A DNA stretch of 64,000 bases, from positions 1,597,501 through 1,661,500 of the forward strand of contig NZ_CP015283.1 in NCBI RefSeq assembly GCF_002094975.1, read 5' to 3'. Positions within the stretch are counted from its first letter, which is position 1. Each line of letters starts with the position of its first letter. A program made the position numbers and the translations under genes. The DNA comes from Streptococcus salivarius (GTDB lineage Bacteria; Bacillota; Bacilli; Lactobacillales; Streptococcaceae). Below are positions 55,449 through 64,000 of the stretch, one piece after another. The notes under the pieces are model-generated. The model saw only the letters and a program-made list of their open reading frames with translations. It was not told where the DNA came from and ran no database searches.

Positions 55449-56792
55449 TTATTTGTGACGTTCAAAGTATGATTTAGTTTCTTTGAAGATGATTGGTGAG
55501 AGAACAAGGAGGGCAATCAAGTTAGGCAATGCCATCAAACCGTTTACGATATCCGCAATTTTCCAAACAACATCAAGTGTGAGGTATCCACCAAGGGCAA
55601 CCATGACTACAAAAATGAGGCGGTAGAGTGGAAGGAATTTCGTTGATTTGAAAATGAATTCGAAACAACGTTCACCGTAGTAAGACCAACCCAAGATTGT
55701 TGTAAAGGCAAAGAGAACCAAAGAAAGTGTTAAGGCAATTTCACCAAATGTACCAAAAACAGAAGAGAAGGCTGCTTGTGTCATTGGGGCACCTTCTAGG
55801 CTACCTGACCATTGACCCGTTACAAGGATAGCAAGACCAGTAAGCGTACAGATGATAATCGTATCAATGAAAGTACCTGTCATTGAAATCAAACCTTGTT
55901 CAACAGGTTCTTCAGTCTTAGCAGCAGCTGCAGCGATAGGAGCTGATCCAAGACCTGACTCATTAGAGAAGACACCACGCGCAATACCAAGACGCATAGC
56001 AACCATGACTGTTGCACCAGCAAAACCACCAACGGCTGCTTTACCAGTAAAGGCAGATTGGAAGACCATTCCAAGGACTGGAAGAAGTTGATTAAAGTTA
56101 GTAAAGATAACCACAAGAGCTGCTAAGATATAGAGCCCAGCCATAAATGGTACGACCTTTTCAGAAACTTTAGAGATAGATTGGATACCACCAAAAATGA
56201 TAGCAGCAGTGATAAGAGCAAGAATGACACTTACGATTTTTGGTGACCAGTCAAAGCTATTTTGAAGTGAAGCGGTGATTGAGTTAACTTGAGAGAAAGT
56301 ACCAATCCCCAACCATGCAACAAGCACACCTGCAAAGGCAAAGAAGTAGGCCAAAGGTTTAGCAATTGTTTGCCATTTCCCAGAAAAACCGTGTGTGATG
56401 TAATACATTGGACCACCAGAGACATTACCTTGGTCGTCAAGTGTACGGAATTTAATAGCCAAAAGACCTTCGGAATATTTGGTTGCCATACCAAAGAAAG
56501 CGGCAATCCACATCCAGAAAAGGGCACCTGGTCCACCAGTCTTGATGGCAGTAGCTACACCGACAATGTTACCTGTACCAACAGTTGCTGCGAGAGCAGT
56601 CGCAAGGGCTGCAAAACTAGAAATATCACCTTCCCCTTTATCTTCAGCAAAGATAAGTTTAAAAGCTTTAGGAAGACGAAGAACTTGCAAAAGACCAAGA
56701 CGAATTGTAAGGTAAATCCCAGTTCCTACAAGAAGGACCAGAAGGGGTGGACCCCAGACAAAATCATCAATGGTAGTAAAAAAGTCTAACAT
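55449..56792 (-). CDS. Alanine/glycine:cation symporter (AlsT/AgcS type)
   Basis: A 447-residue SAF-family transporter with about 10-11 helices. Family motifs include ATVGTGNIVGVATAI (about 72-86), GGPGALFWMW and ESGLGSAPIAAAAAKT. It couples Na+ (or H+) to uptake of alanine or glycine. A glycine riboswitch in its leader points to glycine as substrate or signal. AAAGGAG precedes the ATG. Confidence 0.92.
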   Translation of the reverse strand: MLDFFTTIDDFVWGPPLLVLLVGTGIYLTIRLGLLQVLRLPKAFKLIFAEDKGEGDISSFAALATALAATVGTGNIVGVATAIKTGGPGALFWMWIAAFFGMATKYSEGLLAIKFRTLDDQGNVSGGPMYYITHGFSGKWQTIAKPLAYFFAFAGVLVAWLGIGTFSQVNSITASLQNSFDWSPKIVSVILALITAAIIFGGIQSISKVSEKVVPFMAGLYILAALVVIFTNFNQLLPVLGMVFQSAFTGKAAVGGFAGATVMVAMRLGIARGVFSNESGLGSAPIAAAAAKTEEPVEQGLISMTGTFIDTIIICTLTGLAILVTGQWSGSLEGAPMTQAAFSSVFGTFGEIALTLSLVLFAFTTILGWSYYGERCFEFIFKSTKFLPLYRLIFVVMVALGGYLTLDVVWKIADIVNGLMALPNLIALLVLSPIIFKETKSYFERHK

Positions 56793-56822
56793 AAATTTAC
56801 AATCTCCTTTAACCGAGACGTC

Positions 56823-56853
56823 AAAAAAGAGGTTTGGCTTGACCAGACCTCTG
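56823..56853 (-). terminator. Intrinsic terminator of the glycine riboswitch expression platform
   Basis: On the minus strand AGAGGTCTGG and CCAAACCTCT pair (one mismatch) before TTTTTT, between the aptamer and the AlsT-type gene. Confidence 0.8.
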
Positions 56854-56889
56854 AGAATACAAAGCTATTACTACAAGTTAAAAAACTTG

Positions 56890-57000
56890 CGATGCTTTCT
56901 GTCCTTTTACCTGAGAGTTTCGGTTGTTACCCCTTGCCCCTTCGGTGTCTTGTATACAGCTAAGGCTGCTTCAAGATCTCTCCAGAAGTCCGTCAATCAC
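56890..57000 (-). ncRNA. Glycine riboswitch (single aptamer)
   Basis: The minus strand carries the diagnostic segments in order: GGAGAGA (near 56983), CACCGAAGGGGCAA (about 56948-56935), CTCTCAGGT (56918-56910) and AAAAGGACAGA (56908-56898). Only one full aptamer is seen; the usual second aptamer is missing or reduced to a partial helix near 57000-57030. It controls the AlsT-type symporter through the terminator at 56823-56853. Whether glycine turns it on or off cannot be read safely by eye. Confidence 0.92.
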
Positions 57001-57046
57001 CAGTCATCCTGATGACATCACTCGGTTCTTATTTTATTGTGATTCT

Positions 57047-57075
57047 ATCTTATCGAAAAAAACGAACAGTGTCAA
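57047..57075 (-). promoter_or_regulatory. Promoter of the glycine riboswitch transcript
   Basis: On the minus strand: -35 TTGACA (57075-57070), 17-bp spacer and -10 TAAGAT (57052-57047). Confidence 0.8.
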
Positions 57076-57289
57076 CACTAATTTTCATCAAAACTATAAA
57101 AATCCGAATATTATTCTTTAGAATGTCTTCCTCTAAAGCTAGGAATATGGGCAATCTTAAGCAAAGTACTTCCAATAAAAACAAACAATTATCTTCTAAA
57201 GTTATTTCAGATCCATTATGAATAGAATCTGCATTTTCATCCAAAAAATGATAAAATAGTAGAGCTTATTTTTGAGAATGGAGAATATG

Positions 57290-59599
57290 ATGAACCCATT
57301 ATTAACTGGTATGAATGACAAACAGGCCGAAGCCGTCCAAACGACTGAGGGGCCTTTATTGATTATGGCTGGTGCAGGATCTGGGAAGACACGTGTGCTT
57401 ACCCACCGCATTGCCTACCTCATTGACGAGAAAATGATTAACCCCTGGAATATCCTAGCCATTACCTTTACCAATAAGGCAGCTCGTGAGATGCGTGAAC
57501 GTGCTATGGCTTTAAATCCAGCAACTTCAGAAACCTTGATTGCAACCTTCCATAGTATGTGCGTGCGAATTCTTCGTCGTGAAGCGGACCATATTGGCTA
57601 CAACCGAAACTTTACTATCGTAGATCCTGGTGAACAACGTACTTTGATGAAACGTATTCTCAAGAATCTTAACCTAGATCCTAAGAAGTGGAATGAACGT
57701 GCCATCTTAGGGACGATTTCCAACGCCAAAAATGACCTCTTGGATGAAGTGGCCTACGAGCACCAGGCCGGTGATATGTACACCCAAATTGTTGCTAAAT
57801 GTTATAAGGCCTATCAAGAGGAGCTCCGTCGTAGTGAAGCTATGGATTTTGACGATTTAATTATGATGACTTTGCGTCTCTTTGACAAAAATCCTGATGT
57901 TCTCGCCTATTATCAGCAGCGTTATCAGTATATTCACGTGGATGAGTACCAAGATACCAACCATGCTCAATATCAGTTGGTAAAACTCTTGGCTTCTCGC
58001 TTCAAGAATATCTGTGTCGTAGGTGATGCTGACCAATCAATCTACGGTTGGCGTGGGGCTGATATGCAGAATATCCTTGATTTTGAGAAGGACTATCCTG
58101 AAGCCAAGGTAGTTCTCTTGGAAGAAAACTACCGTTCAACCAAGAAAATTCTCCAGGCGGCCAACGAAGTCATCAAGAACAACCGCAATCGCCGTCCTAA
58201 AAAACTTTGGACTCAAAATGATGACGGTGAACAAATCGTTTATTACCGTGCTAATGACGAGCGTGATGAAGCTGTTTTTGTTGCTTCAACTATTGATAAC
58301 ATTATTCGTGAAGAGGGTAAGAACTTCAAGGATTTCGCTGTACTTTATCGTACTAATGCTCAGTCTCGTACTATCGAGGAAGCCTTGCTCAAGTCTAATA
58401 TTCCTTATACCATGGTTGGTGGTACCAAGTTCTATAGCCGTAAAGAAATCCGTGATGTCATTTCTTACTTGAACTTAGTTGCCAATCCTGCGGATAATAT
58501 TAGCTTTGAACGTGTGATTAATGAACCTAAACGTGGAGTTGGGCCTGGTACGCTTGAAAAGATTCGCACCTTTGCCTATGAGCAAAACATGAGTCTCCTA
58601 GATGCATCAGCTAATATTATGTTGTCACCGATCAAGGGGAAAGCAGCTCAGGGCGTTTACGATTTTGCTAACATGATTCTGAATCTACGTGACCAGCTAG
58701 ATGGGCTAAGCATCACTGAAGCTGTAGAGACAGTTTTAGATAAGTCTGGTTATCTGGATGCTCTTTCTATGCAACAAACACTTGAAAGTCAAGCACGCAT
58801 TGAAAATATTGAAGAATTCATGTCTGTTACTAAGAATTTTGATGAAACCAACACCGATGGTACGGAAGACGAGACTGGTATTGACCGTTTAGGCCGTTTC
58901 TTGAACGATCTAGCGTTGATTGCTGATACGGACGATGGTGATATGGAAGCAGCAGAAGTAACCTTGATGACTCTCCATGCTGCTAAAGGACTTGAATTTC
59001 CAGTTGTCTTTCTTATCGGTATGGAAGAGGGGGTCTTCCCTTTGTCTCGTGCCTCAGAAGATCCAGAAGAACTCGAAGAAGAGCGTCGCTTAGCTTACGT
59101 AGGTATTACCCGTGCTGAAGAGATTCTTTTCCTTACCAACGCTAATACACGTACGCTTTTCGGTAAGACTAGCTATAATCGTCCTAGCCGTTTCTTGCGT
59201 GAAATTTCAGATGATTTATTACAATATCAAGGTCTAGCTCGTCCAGCCAATTCATCATTTGGTGTTCGTTTTACAAAGGAAGAGCCAACACAATTTGGTC
59301 AAGGCATGAGTTTACAACAAGCGCTTCAGACCAGAAAAGCAAATGCACAACCTCAAAGACATACGGGCGCTCAGCCATTTTCAAAAGCTACTGGCGGACT
59401 ACCTTTTGGCAAGACTTCAGACTCTGGCAATTCAGCTACTGACTGGGAAATCGGAGATATCGCTCACCACAAGAAGTGGGGAGATGGTACCGTTCTAGAA
59501 GTAACTGGAAGTGGCAAGACGCAAGAACTTAAGATAAAATTCCCAGAAGTTGGACTTAAAAAGGTTTTAGCAAGTGTAGCACCTATTGAGAAGAAATAG
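57290..59599 (+). CDS. pcrA: ATP-dependent DNA helicase PcrA
   Basis: A 769-residue UvrD/Rep-type 3'-5' helicase acting in repair, conflict resolution and plasmid replication. Q-motif MNDKQAEAV, Walker A GAGSGKTRV, motif II VDEYQDTN, motif III GDADQSIYGWRG, motif V LMTLHAAKGLEF and motif VI YVGITRAEE are intact. The C-terminal Tudor-like domain (GDIAHHKKWGDGTVLEV) that contacts RNA polymerase is present. GGAG lies six bases before the ATG at 57290; the ATG at 57287 is equally possible. Confidence 0.96.
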   Translation: MNPLLTGMNDKQAEAVQTTEGPLLIMAGAGSGKTRVLTHRIAYLIDEKMINPWNILAITFTNKAAREMRERAMALNPATSETLIATFHSMCVRILRREADHIGYNRNFTIVDPGEQRTLMKRILKNLNLDPKKWNERAILGTISNAKNDLLDEVAYEHQAGDMYTQIVAKCYKAYQEELRRSEAMDFDDLIMMTLRLFDKNPDVLAYYQQRYQYIHVDEYQDTNHAQYQLVKLLASRFKNICVVGDADQSIYGWRGADMQNILDFEKDYPEAKVVLLEENYRSTKKILQAANEVIKNNRNRRPKKLWTQNDDGEQIVYYRANDERDEAVFVASTIDNIIREEGKNFKDFAVLYRTNAQSRTIEEALLKSNIPYTMVGGTKFYSRKEIRDVISYLNLVANPADNISFERVINEPKRGVGPGTLEKIRTFAYEQNMSLLDASANIMLSPIKGKAAQGVYDFANMILNLRDQLDGLSITEAVETVLDKSGYLDALSMQQTLESQARIENIEEFMSVTKNFDETNTDGTEDETGIDRLGRFLNDLALIADTDDGDMEAAEVTLMTLHAAKGLEFPVVFLIGMEEGVFPLSRASEDPEELEEERRLAYVGITRAEEILFLTNANTRTLFGKTSYNRPSRFLREISDDLLQYQGLARPANSSFGVRFTKEEPTQFGQGMSLQQALQTRKANAQPQRHTGAQPFSKATGGLPFGKTSDSGNSATDWEIGDIAHHKKWGDGTVLEVTGSGKTQELKIKFPEVGLKKVLASVAPIEKK

Positions 59600-59622
59600 A
59601 AAGGGACCGAAAGGTCCTTTTT
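59600..59622 (+). terminator. Terminator of pcrA
   Basis: AAGGGACC and GGTCCTTT pair around a GAAA tetraloop, with a T-run. Confidence 0.9.
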
Positions 59623-59719
59623 ATAAGCCCTCCCTATCACATTGATAAAAAATTTCTATTAGACAGCCAGCTTTTCTGGGTGTAGAATGAAGTCAACTTT
59701 TGTTTTGGAGGACACCCAT

Positions 59720-61000
59720 ATGTCACGAGAATTTTCATTTGAAACCTTACAATTACACGCTGGACAAACACCTGACAAGGAAACAAAATCACGTGCGGTT
59801 CCAATTTACCAAACAACTTCATATGTTTTTGACGATGCTCAAGAAGGTGAAGATCTCTTTGCCCTTAGAAAACCGGGTAATATTTACACACGTATTACCA
59901 ATCCAACAGTAGCAGTACTTGAAGAACGTATTGCAGCCCTCGAAGGTGGTGTTGGTGCCTTGGCTACGGCTTCAGGTATGGCTGCAATCACCTATGCGGT
60001 CCTTGGTTTGGCACATGCTGGCGATCATGTTGTTGCTGCGACAACCCTCTACGGTGGAACATTCAATCTCTTAAAAGAAACTCTTCCACGCTATGGTGTC
60101 ACAACAACTTTTGTAGATGTTGACAATCCTGAAGAAATTGAAGCTGCTATCAAAGATAATACCAAACTTGTCTTGATTGAGTCTTTGGGTAATCCGCTTA
60201 TCAACATTCCTGATTTTGAAAAGATTGCTGAAATTGCTCACAGCCATAAGATTCCATTGGTTGCTGACAATACTTTTGGGACTCCATATCTCATCAATGT
60301 TATCTCCCATGGTGTAGATATCGTAGTTCATTCTGCGACTAAGTTTATCGGTGGACATGGAACAACTATCGGTGGTCTTATCGTCGATTCTGGTAAATTT
60401 GACTGGGAAGCTTCAGGCAAGTTCCCACAATTGGTTGACGAAGACCCATCTTACCACAATATCAGCTATACACGTGATGTTGGTCCAGCAGCATTTATCA
60501 CTGCCCTTCGTACCCAACTTTTGCGTGACACAGGGGCTGCCTTGGCACCTTTCAATGCTTTCTTACTTTTACAAGGACTTGAAACACTTTCACTTCGTGT
60601 CGAACGCCATGTCGAAAATGCTAAAAAAATCGTAGACTTTTTGGAAAATCATCCAAAAGTTGAAAAAGTTAACTATCCTGGATTGCCATCAAGTCCTTAC
60701 TATGACTTGGCACAAAAATACTTCCCTAAAGGACCAGGTTCTATTTTCACTTTCCATGTTAAAGGTGGACAAGAAGAAGCACGTACCGTTATTGATAATC
60801 TTGAAATCTTCTCAGATTTGGCTAACGTTGCTGATGCAAAATCTTTGGTGGTTCACCCTGCAACAACAACTCACCAACAATTGGCAGAAGCAGATTTGCT
60901 AGCTTGTGGTGTCACTCCAAATCAAATTCGTATCTCAGTTGGTTTAGAAAATGCAGATGATTTGATTGAAGATTTAAAACTAGCCCTTGATAAAATTTAA
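59720..61000 (+). CDS. O-acetylhomoserine sulfhydrylase (OAH/OAS aminocarboxypropyltransferase)
   Basis: A 426-residue Cys/Met-metabolism PLP enzyme making homocysteine (and possibly cysteine) from acetylated homoserine or serine and sulphide. The N-terminal ETLQLHAGQ, the phosphate-loop [12 protein letters not shown] and the PLP Lys in [14 protein letters not shown] (about residue 209) are present. Its length, longer than cystathionine gamma-synthase, suits the OAH enzyme. The ATG at 59720 with TTGGAGG upstream is used instead of the earlier in-frame ATG at 59687. Confidence 0.93.
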   Translation: MSREFSFETLQLHAGQTPDKETKSRAVPIYQTTSYVFDDAQEGEDLFALRKPGNIYTRITNPTVAVLEERIAALEGGVGALATASGMAAITYAVLGLAHAGDHVVAATTLYGGTFNLLKETLPRYGVTTTFVDVDNPEEIEAAIKDNTKLVLIESLGNPLINIPDFEKIAEIAHSHKIPLVADNTFGTPYLINVISHGVDIVVHSATKFIGGHGTTIGGLIVDSGKFDWEASGKFPQLVDEDPSYHNISYTRDVGPAAFITALRTQLLRDTGAALAPFNAFLLLQGLETLSLRVERHVENAKKIVDFLENHPKVEKVNYPGLPSSPYYDLAQKYFPKGPGSIFTFHVKGGQEEARTVIDNLEIFSDLANVADAKSLVVHPATTTHQQLAEADLLACGVTPNQIRISVGLENADDLIEDLKLALDKI

Positions 61001-61021
61001 GTATTCTGATACTAAATATTT

Positions 61022-61047
61022 TAACCAGCTCTATAGCTGGTTTTTTG
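61022..61047 (+). terminator. Terminator of the OAH sulfhydrylase gene
   Basis: AACCAGCT and AGCTGGTT pair around CTAT, followed by TTTT. Confidence 0.9.
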
Positions 61048-61060
61048 TTATACTACCCCT

Positions 61061-61818
61061 ATGAAATTTGTTTTTGATTTGGATGGAACCCTATGTTTTG
61101 ATGGTATGACTATGTCAAAAGAACTACAAGAGGTTCTTTTAACAGCACCTAAATACGGTCATGAGATTATTTTTGCAACAGCACGCTCTTACAGAGACTG
61201 TCTTAGTATTTTGGAGGGAGAATTGAAAAAGCTGACAGTAGTTTTGGCTTAAACGGTGGTGAAGTCTTTCAAGATGAGTGTTTAGTATCGCAATACACAA
61301 TACCTTCTTATGCTCTCAGAACGATTGTTAGCTACTGTGATACCTATAATCTCCCTTATTTTATTGATGATACCTTTAATTATGCTATTCAAAATCCTGA
61401 ACAGATTCCTTTCCTTTCAAATGTTGACTCATTAAATAAAGCAAGGATTTTGCCTGTCCAAGAACTTAATAAGCCCATTAAAGCTGTTATTCCACTTGCA
61501 GAGCATGAGGATATCCGAGAAGACCTTATCTTTAATCTAAACAAACTGGAATGTTTAGACCTTATTTACCACGATATAGAAAGGTGTCTCTACATTAATC
61601 CTAAAGGAGTGACTAAGGCTAGTACAGTTTTAAACCACTTTGGCAGAAACTTTGTAACTTTTGGAAATGACCAAAATGATATTTCTCTTTTCAAAAATGC
61701 TATATATGATGTGCAAGTTGGCAATTATCCTTACCTGAAAGACTTTGCGGATGAAGTCATTCCTGCAATTAATACAGTGATTGCGAAAAAAATTAAACAA
61801 CTGTTTGAAAAGTTCTAA
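61061..61818 (+). pseudogene. Cof-type HAD phosphatase, frameshifted
   Basis: The N-terminal part (61061-61252) has FVFDLDGTLCFDG and FATARSYRDC, the first two HAD motifs, then stops. The shifted frame, open from about 61240 to 61818, continues FGLNGGEVFQDE, a cap region and the last motif FGNDQNDISLFKNA. The slip is near 61238-61245; removing two bases restores a protein of about 252 residues. Intact homologues dephosphorylate flavins or sugar phosphates. The gene is probably dead here. Confidence 0.85.
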
Positions 61819-61882
61819 ACAAATGCTTAGTCTTCTTGCTCTATTTACAGTACAATAGTAAAAAAAGTATTGGAGGACTAGC

Positions 61883-62377
61883 ATGCCAACATTTATTGGA
61901 AAACCAGTTACAGTAGCAGAAGACAAACAACTTCAAGTTGGAGATACCTTGCGTGACTTTAATTTGACAGCAACAGATTTAACGAAAAAATCACTTTCAG
62001 AATTCGATGGAAAGAAAAAAGTTATCTCTATCGTTCCATCAATCGATACTGGTATTTGTTCAACTCAAACACGTACCTTTAACAAGGAATTGTCAGAACT
62101 AGATGATACTGTAGTTATTACTATTTCAGTGGACCTACCATTTGCACAAGCTCGTTGGTGTGGTGCTGAAGGACTTGAAAATGCCATCATGCTTTCTGAC
62201 TACTATGATAATAGTTTCGGTAAAGACTATGGTGTCCTTATTGAAGAATGGCACTTGTTAGCGCGTGCAGTATTAGTGGCAGACGCTGACAACAAGATTA
62301 CTTATGTCGAATATTTGGACAATATCAATACTGATCCAAACTATGAAGCGGCAGTAGCAGCAGTTAAAAGCTTATAA
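61883..62377 (+). CDS. tpx: Thiol peroxidase Tpx
   Basis: A 164-residue atypical 2-Cys peroxiredoxin that reduces alkyl and hydrogen peroxides with thioredoxin. The peroxidatic Cys is in [13 protein letters not shown] (about residue 58) and the resolving Cys in RWCGAEGL (about 92). [16 protein letters not shown] is the family signature. TTGGAGG lies before the ATG. It is a single-gene unit with a terminator behind it, important because streptococci lack catalase. Confidence 0.95.
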   Translation: MPTFIGKPVTVAEDKQLQVGDTLRDFNLTATDLTKKSLSEFDGKKKVISIVPSIDTGICSTQTRTFNKELSELDDTVVITISVDLPFAQARWCGAEGLENAIMLSDYYDNSFGKDYGVLIEEWHLLARAVLVADADNKITYVEYLDNINTDPNYEAAVAAVKSL

Positions 62378-62402
62378 AAAGGGGCCCCGGTCTCTTTTTT
62401 AT
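62376..62402 (+). terminator. Terminator of tpx
   Basis: AAAAAGGGGCC and GGTCTCTTTTT pair with G-U pairs around a tight C-loop, followed by T-rich sequence. Confidence 0.6.
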
Positions 62403-62502
62403 TTTGCCTTTCTTACAGTTTTTACTTGCAAAAGTATTAGCTTCTTGCTATTATTGTATAGCAATACTCAATACGGATAGTAAAATATAAAAAGGAGATT
62501 CA

Positions 62503-63123
62503 ATGTCTGAAAAAGAAAGACCTCAACTGATTATCGATTACGAAGCTAACACAGACAAACTTGTTCGTTTAGGCGATGTTGTCGATCAATTTAAAGGAAA
62601 AGCTGTCCCTGCTAAGGCAGAACCTGGCGAATTCGCTGTCATTAATCTATCGGATATGACACCCAACGGCATTGCTTACGATGACCTAAAAACATTTTCT
62701 GAGGAACGCCGCAAACTTTTACGCTTTCTCTTAGAAGATGGAGATGTGCTTATTGCATCTAAGGGAACTGTTCAAAAAGTTGCCGTTTTCGAAGATCAGG
62801 GCAAGCGTGAAGTTGTTGCCTCATCCAATATTACAGTATTACGACCTAAGGAAAAACTCCGTGGTTTCTACATAAAGTTCTTCCTTGAGACCGAAATTGG
62901 TCGGGCCTATTTAGATTATGCTGATAAGGGAAAGGCTGTCCTCAATTTATCGACAGCTGACCTCTTGGACATCAAAATTCCTGAGATACCGATTGTTAAG
63001 CAAGATTACCAAATTGCGGCCTATCTACGTGGGCGTGCCGATTTCCACCGTAAGATGGTTCGTGCAGAGCAAGAGTGGGAAAATATCCAACACAATGTTA
63101 CAGAAGCTCTATTTGGAAATTAA
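62503..63123 (+). CDS. Orphan HsdS-like single target-recognition-domain protein
   Basis: A 206-residue protein shaped like one half of a type I restriction S subunit: DKLVRLGDVVDQFKGKAV at the start, EDGDVLIASKGTVQKVAVF in the middle, VLNLSTADLLDIKIPEIPIVKQD and a C-terminal helix. No hsdM or hsdR gene is nearby. It may bind a DNA half-site alone or dimerise. A genuine gene is supported by AAAGGAG before the ATG and by a terminator. The role is unknown. Confidence 0.75.
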   Translation: MSEKERPQLIIDYEANTDKLVRLGDVVDQFKGKAVPAKAEPGEFAVINLSDMTPNGIAYDDLKTFSEERRKLLRFLLEDGDVLIASKGTVQKVAVFEDQGKREVVASSNITVLRPKEKLRGFYIKFFLETEIGRAYLDYADKGKAVLNLSTADLLDIKIPEIPIVKQDYQIAAYLRGRADFHRKMVRAEQEWENIQHNVTEALFGN

Positions 63124-63125
63124 CC

Positions 63126-63161
63126 AAAAGCCAGCAAACTAGGATTTGTTGGTCTTTTTTT
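63126..63161 (+). terminator. Terminator of the HsdS-like gene
   Basis: CCAGCAAA and TTTGTTGG pair, with one G-U pair, before a T-run. Confidence 0.75.
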
Positions 63162-63211
63162 ATTATTCTCGTGTATAATGGTAGTAGTAAATATGTTATT
63201 AGGAGGTCATT

Positions 63212-63445
63212 ATGACTACCAACACCATAGATTTATCACAACCAGTCGCAACAATCATAAAAGAGCATCCAGAAGTTAAGGATTTACTGATTAGCCTTGG
63301 TTTTAAGCCCTTGTCTAACCCAGCTATGCTAAATACTGTCGGTAAGGTGACCAGTCTAAAAGCTGGCTCTAAGTTAGCTAATATTCCCCTAGATAAGATC
63401 AAGCAAACCTTACTATCCAATGGTTATGATGTCATCGGAGACTAA
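63212..63445 (+). CDS. DUF1858-domain protein
   Basis: A 77-residue protein matching the small DUF1858 fold (TIDLSQPVATIIKEHPEVKDLLISLGFKPLSNPAM), helical and without cysteine. In many Firmicutes this domain is fused to or encoded beside DUF438/hemerythrin proteins linked to nitric-oxide or iron-sulphur stress. TAGGAGG lies before the ATG and an extended -10 (TGTATAAT) is near 63172-63179. The next gene begins one base after its stop. Confidence 0.85.
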   Translation: MTTNTIDLSQPVATIIKEHPEVKDLLISLGFKPLSNPAMLNTVGKVTSLKAGSKLANIPLDKIKQTLLSNGYDVIGD

Positions 63446-63446
63446 T

Positions 63447-64000
63447 ATGGAAAACAATCGTATTCAAATACTCAAAGAAATTCTCCTAGATTTACACCAT
63501 GGAGCCAGTCCTGAGAGTGTTCAAGAGCGCTTCAATCAACACTTCAAGGGAGTATCTGCCCTTGAAATCTCTATGATGGAGCATGAATTGATGTCATCTG
63601 AAGATGGGGTTACCTTTGAAGATGTTATGAGCCTTTGTAATGTCCATGCTAACCTCTTTAAAGGAGCTATTGCTGATGTGGAAGTGGCAGACGCTGATCA
63701 AGAGGGTCACCCTGTCTATGTCTTTAAACAAGAGAATTTAGCCCTACGTTCAGCTATTCTCCGTATCCGACGTATCATAGAAAATATCAGTAAGCCTGAA
63801 AATGAAGACTTTAAATCTGACCTAGTCAATGGACTTAAACATCAGATGTCTTTATTGGGACAATTCCATAACCATTACACACGTAAAGAAAAGCTCTTCT
63901 TTCCAATAATGGAGCGTTATGGTCATGATTCTCCTCCAAAGGTTATGTGGGGAGTAGACGATGATATCCGAAAACTTTTTAGAGCGGCAGAAGCTAAACT
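63447..64000 (+). CDS. DUF438/hemerythrin HHE-domain protein (partial, runs off the window)
   Basis: The first 184 residues of a larger protein. An N-terminal DUF438 domain (about residues 1-90: ILLDLHHGASPESVQERFNQ) is followed by a hemerythrin-like region with likely di-iron ligands in HQMSLLGQFHNHYTRKEKLFFP. A PAS domain often follows in full-length relatives, beyond this window. It probably senses or scavenges oxygen or NO species. It is co-transcribed with the DUF1858 gene. Confidence 0.85.
   Translation, partial: MENNRIQILKEILLDLHHGASPESVQERFNQHFKGVSALEISMMEHELMSSEDGVTFEDVMSLCNVHANLFKGAIADVEVADADQEGHPVYVFKQENLALRSAILRIRRIIENISKPENEDFKSDLVNGLKHQMSLLGQFHNHYTRKEKLFFPIMERYGHDSPPKVMWGVDDDIRKLFRAAEAK

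Noticed and set aside
56289..56789. A 166-codon plus-strand open frame
   Set aside because: It is antisense to the AlsT-type symporter gene and of low-complexity composition; a shadow.

Overview
The window looks like a chromosomal segment of a low-G+C Streptococcus of the salivarius group, most probably S. thermophilus. The evidence is the alsS-alsD pair, the pyrK/pyrD/pyrF/pyrE cluster with two PyrR attenuators, streptococcal LPxTG proteins and the copY-cupA-copA operon. A spread of decayed genes and insertion-sequence remnants (11.0-11.4, 20.0-20.4, 23.9-24.2, 29.1-29.4, 48.7 and 61.2 kb) fits the genome decay known for S. thermophilus. The species call is an inference. I found no rRNA, tRNA, CRISPR array or prophage.

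0-4.5 kb: a membrane-anchored protein and a small protein of unknown function, then acetoin synthesis (alsS, alsD). 4.6-11.0 kb: a stress-type cluster. A flavin-binding split-barrel protein, a class M sirtuin and a zinc macrodomain hydrolase form one operon. It is followed by a MarR regulator, an NmrA-like reductase, an ABC importer resembling the ergothioneine transporter EgtUV, and a DNA glycosylase-like protein. Both promoters carry the same pair of palindromes around -35/-10, so MarR probably controls the whole group. 11.0-16.6 kb: an IS3-family remnant, a MacB-type ABC pair divergent from its TetR regulator with three shared operators, and a PhzF-like protein.

16.7-23.8 kb is an accessory island that is visibly richer in G+C, with Lactobacillus-like codon use. 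It holds a four-gene ECF vitamin-type transporter behind a long structured leader, a broken hsdS gene, and a three-gene cassette (ADP-ribosylglycohydrolase-fold hydrolase, NCS1 permease, PfkB kinase). That cassette has the same functional make-up as the uncharacterised E. coli yegTUV genes. An IS6-type terminal repeat lies just after it.

24.2-36.6 kb: two small membrane proteins, zinc export (SczA/CzcD with paired operators), ferrochelatase, a zinc alcohol dehydrogenase, an IS30 remnant, the copper operon, a nucleoside phosphorylase, a HAD phosphatase, an LPxTG von Willebrand protein lacking a signal peptide, and an iron-siderophore binding protein. 36.6-42.9 kb: a MATE exporter with an apparently leaderless mRNA, a GT-C-like membrane protein, RqcH/FbpA, a 301-bp palindromic element and a TraX-like protein.

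43-47.3 kb: a DJ-1 family protein, then pyrimidine synthesis (pyrK-pyrD and pyrF, each behind a PyrR attenuator, then pyrE). 47.3-53.8 kb: a frameshifted amidase, an amino-acid ABC binding protein and permease, a surface 5'-nucleotidase and an AraC regulator. 53.9-64 kb: mnmE, an AlsT-type symporter behind a glycine riboswitch, pcrA, O-acetylhomoserine sulfhydrylase, a frameshifted HAD phosphatase, tpx, an orphan HsdS-like protein, and a DUF1858/DUF438 pair cut by the window end.
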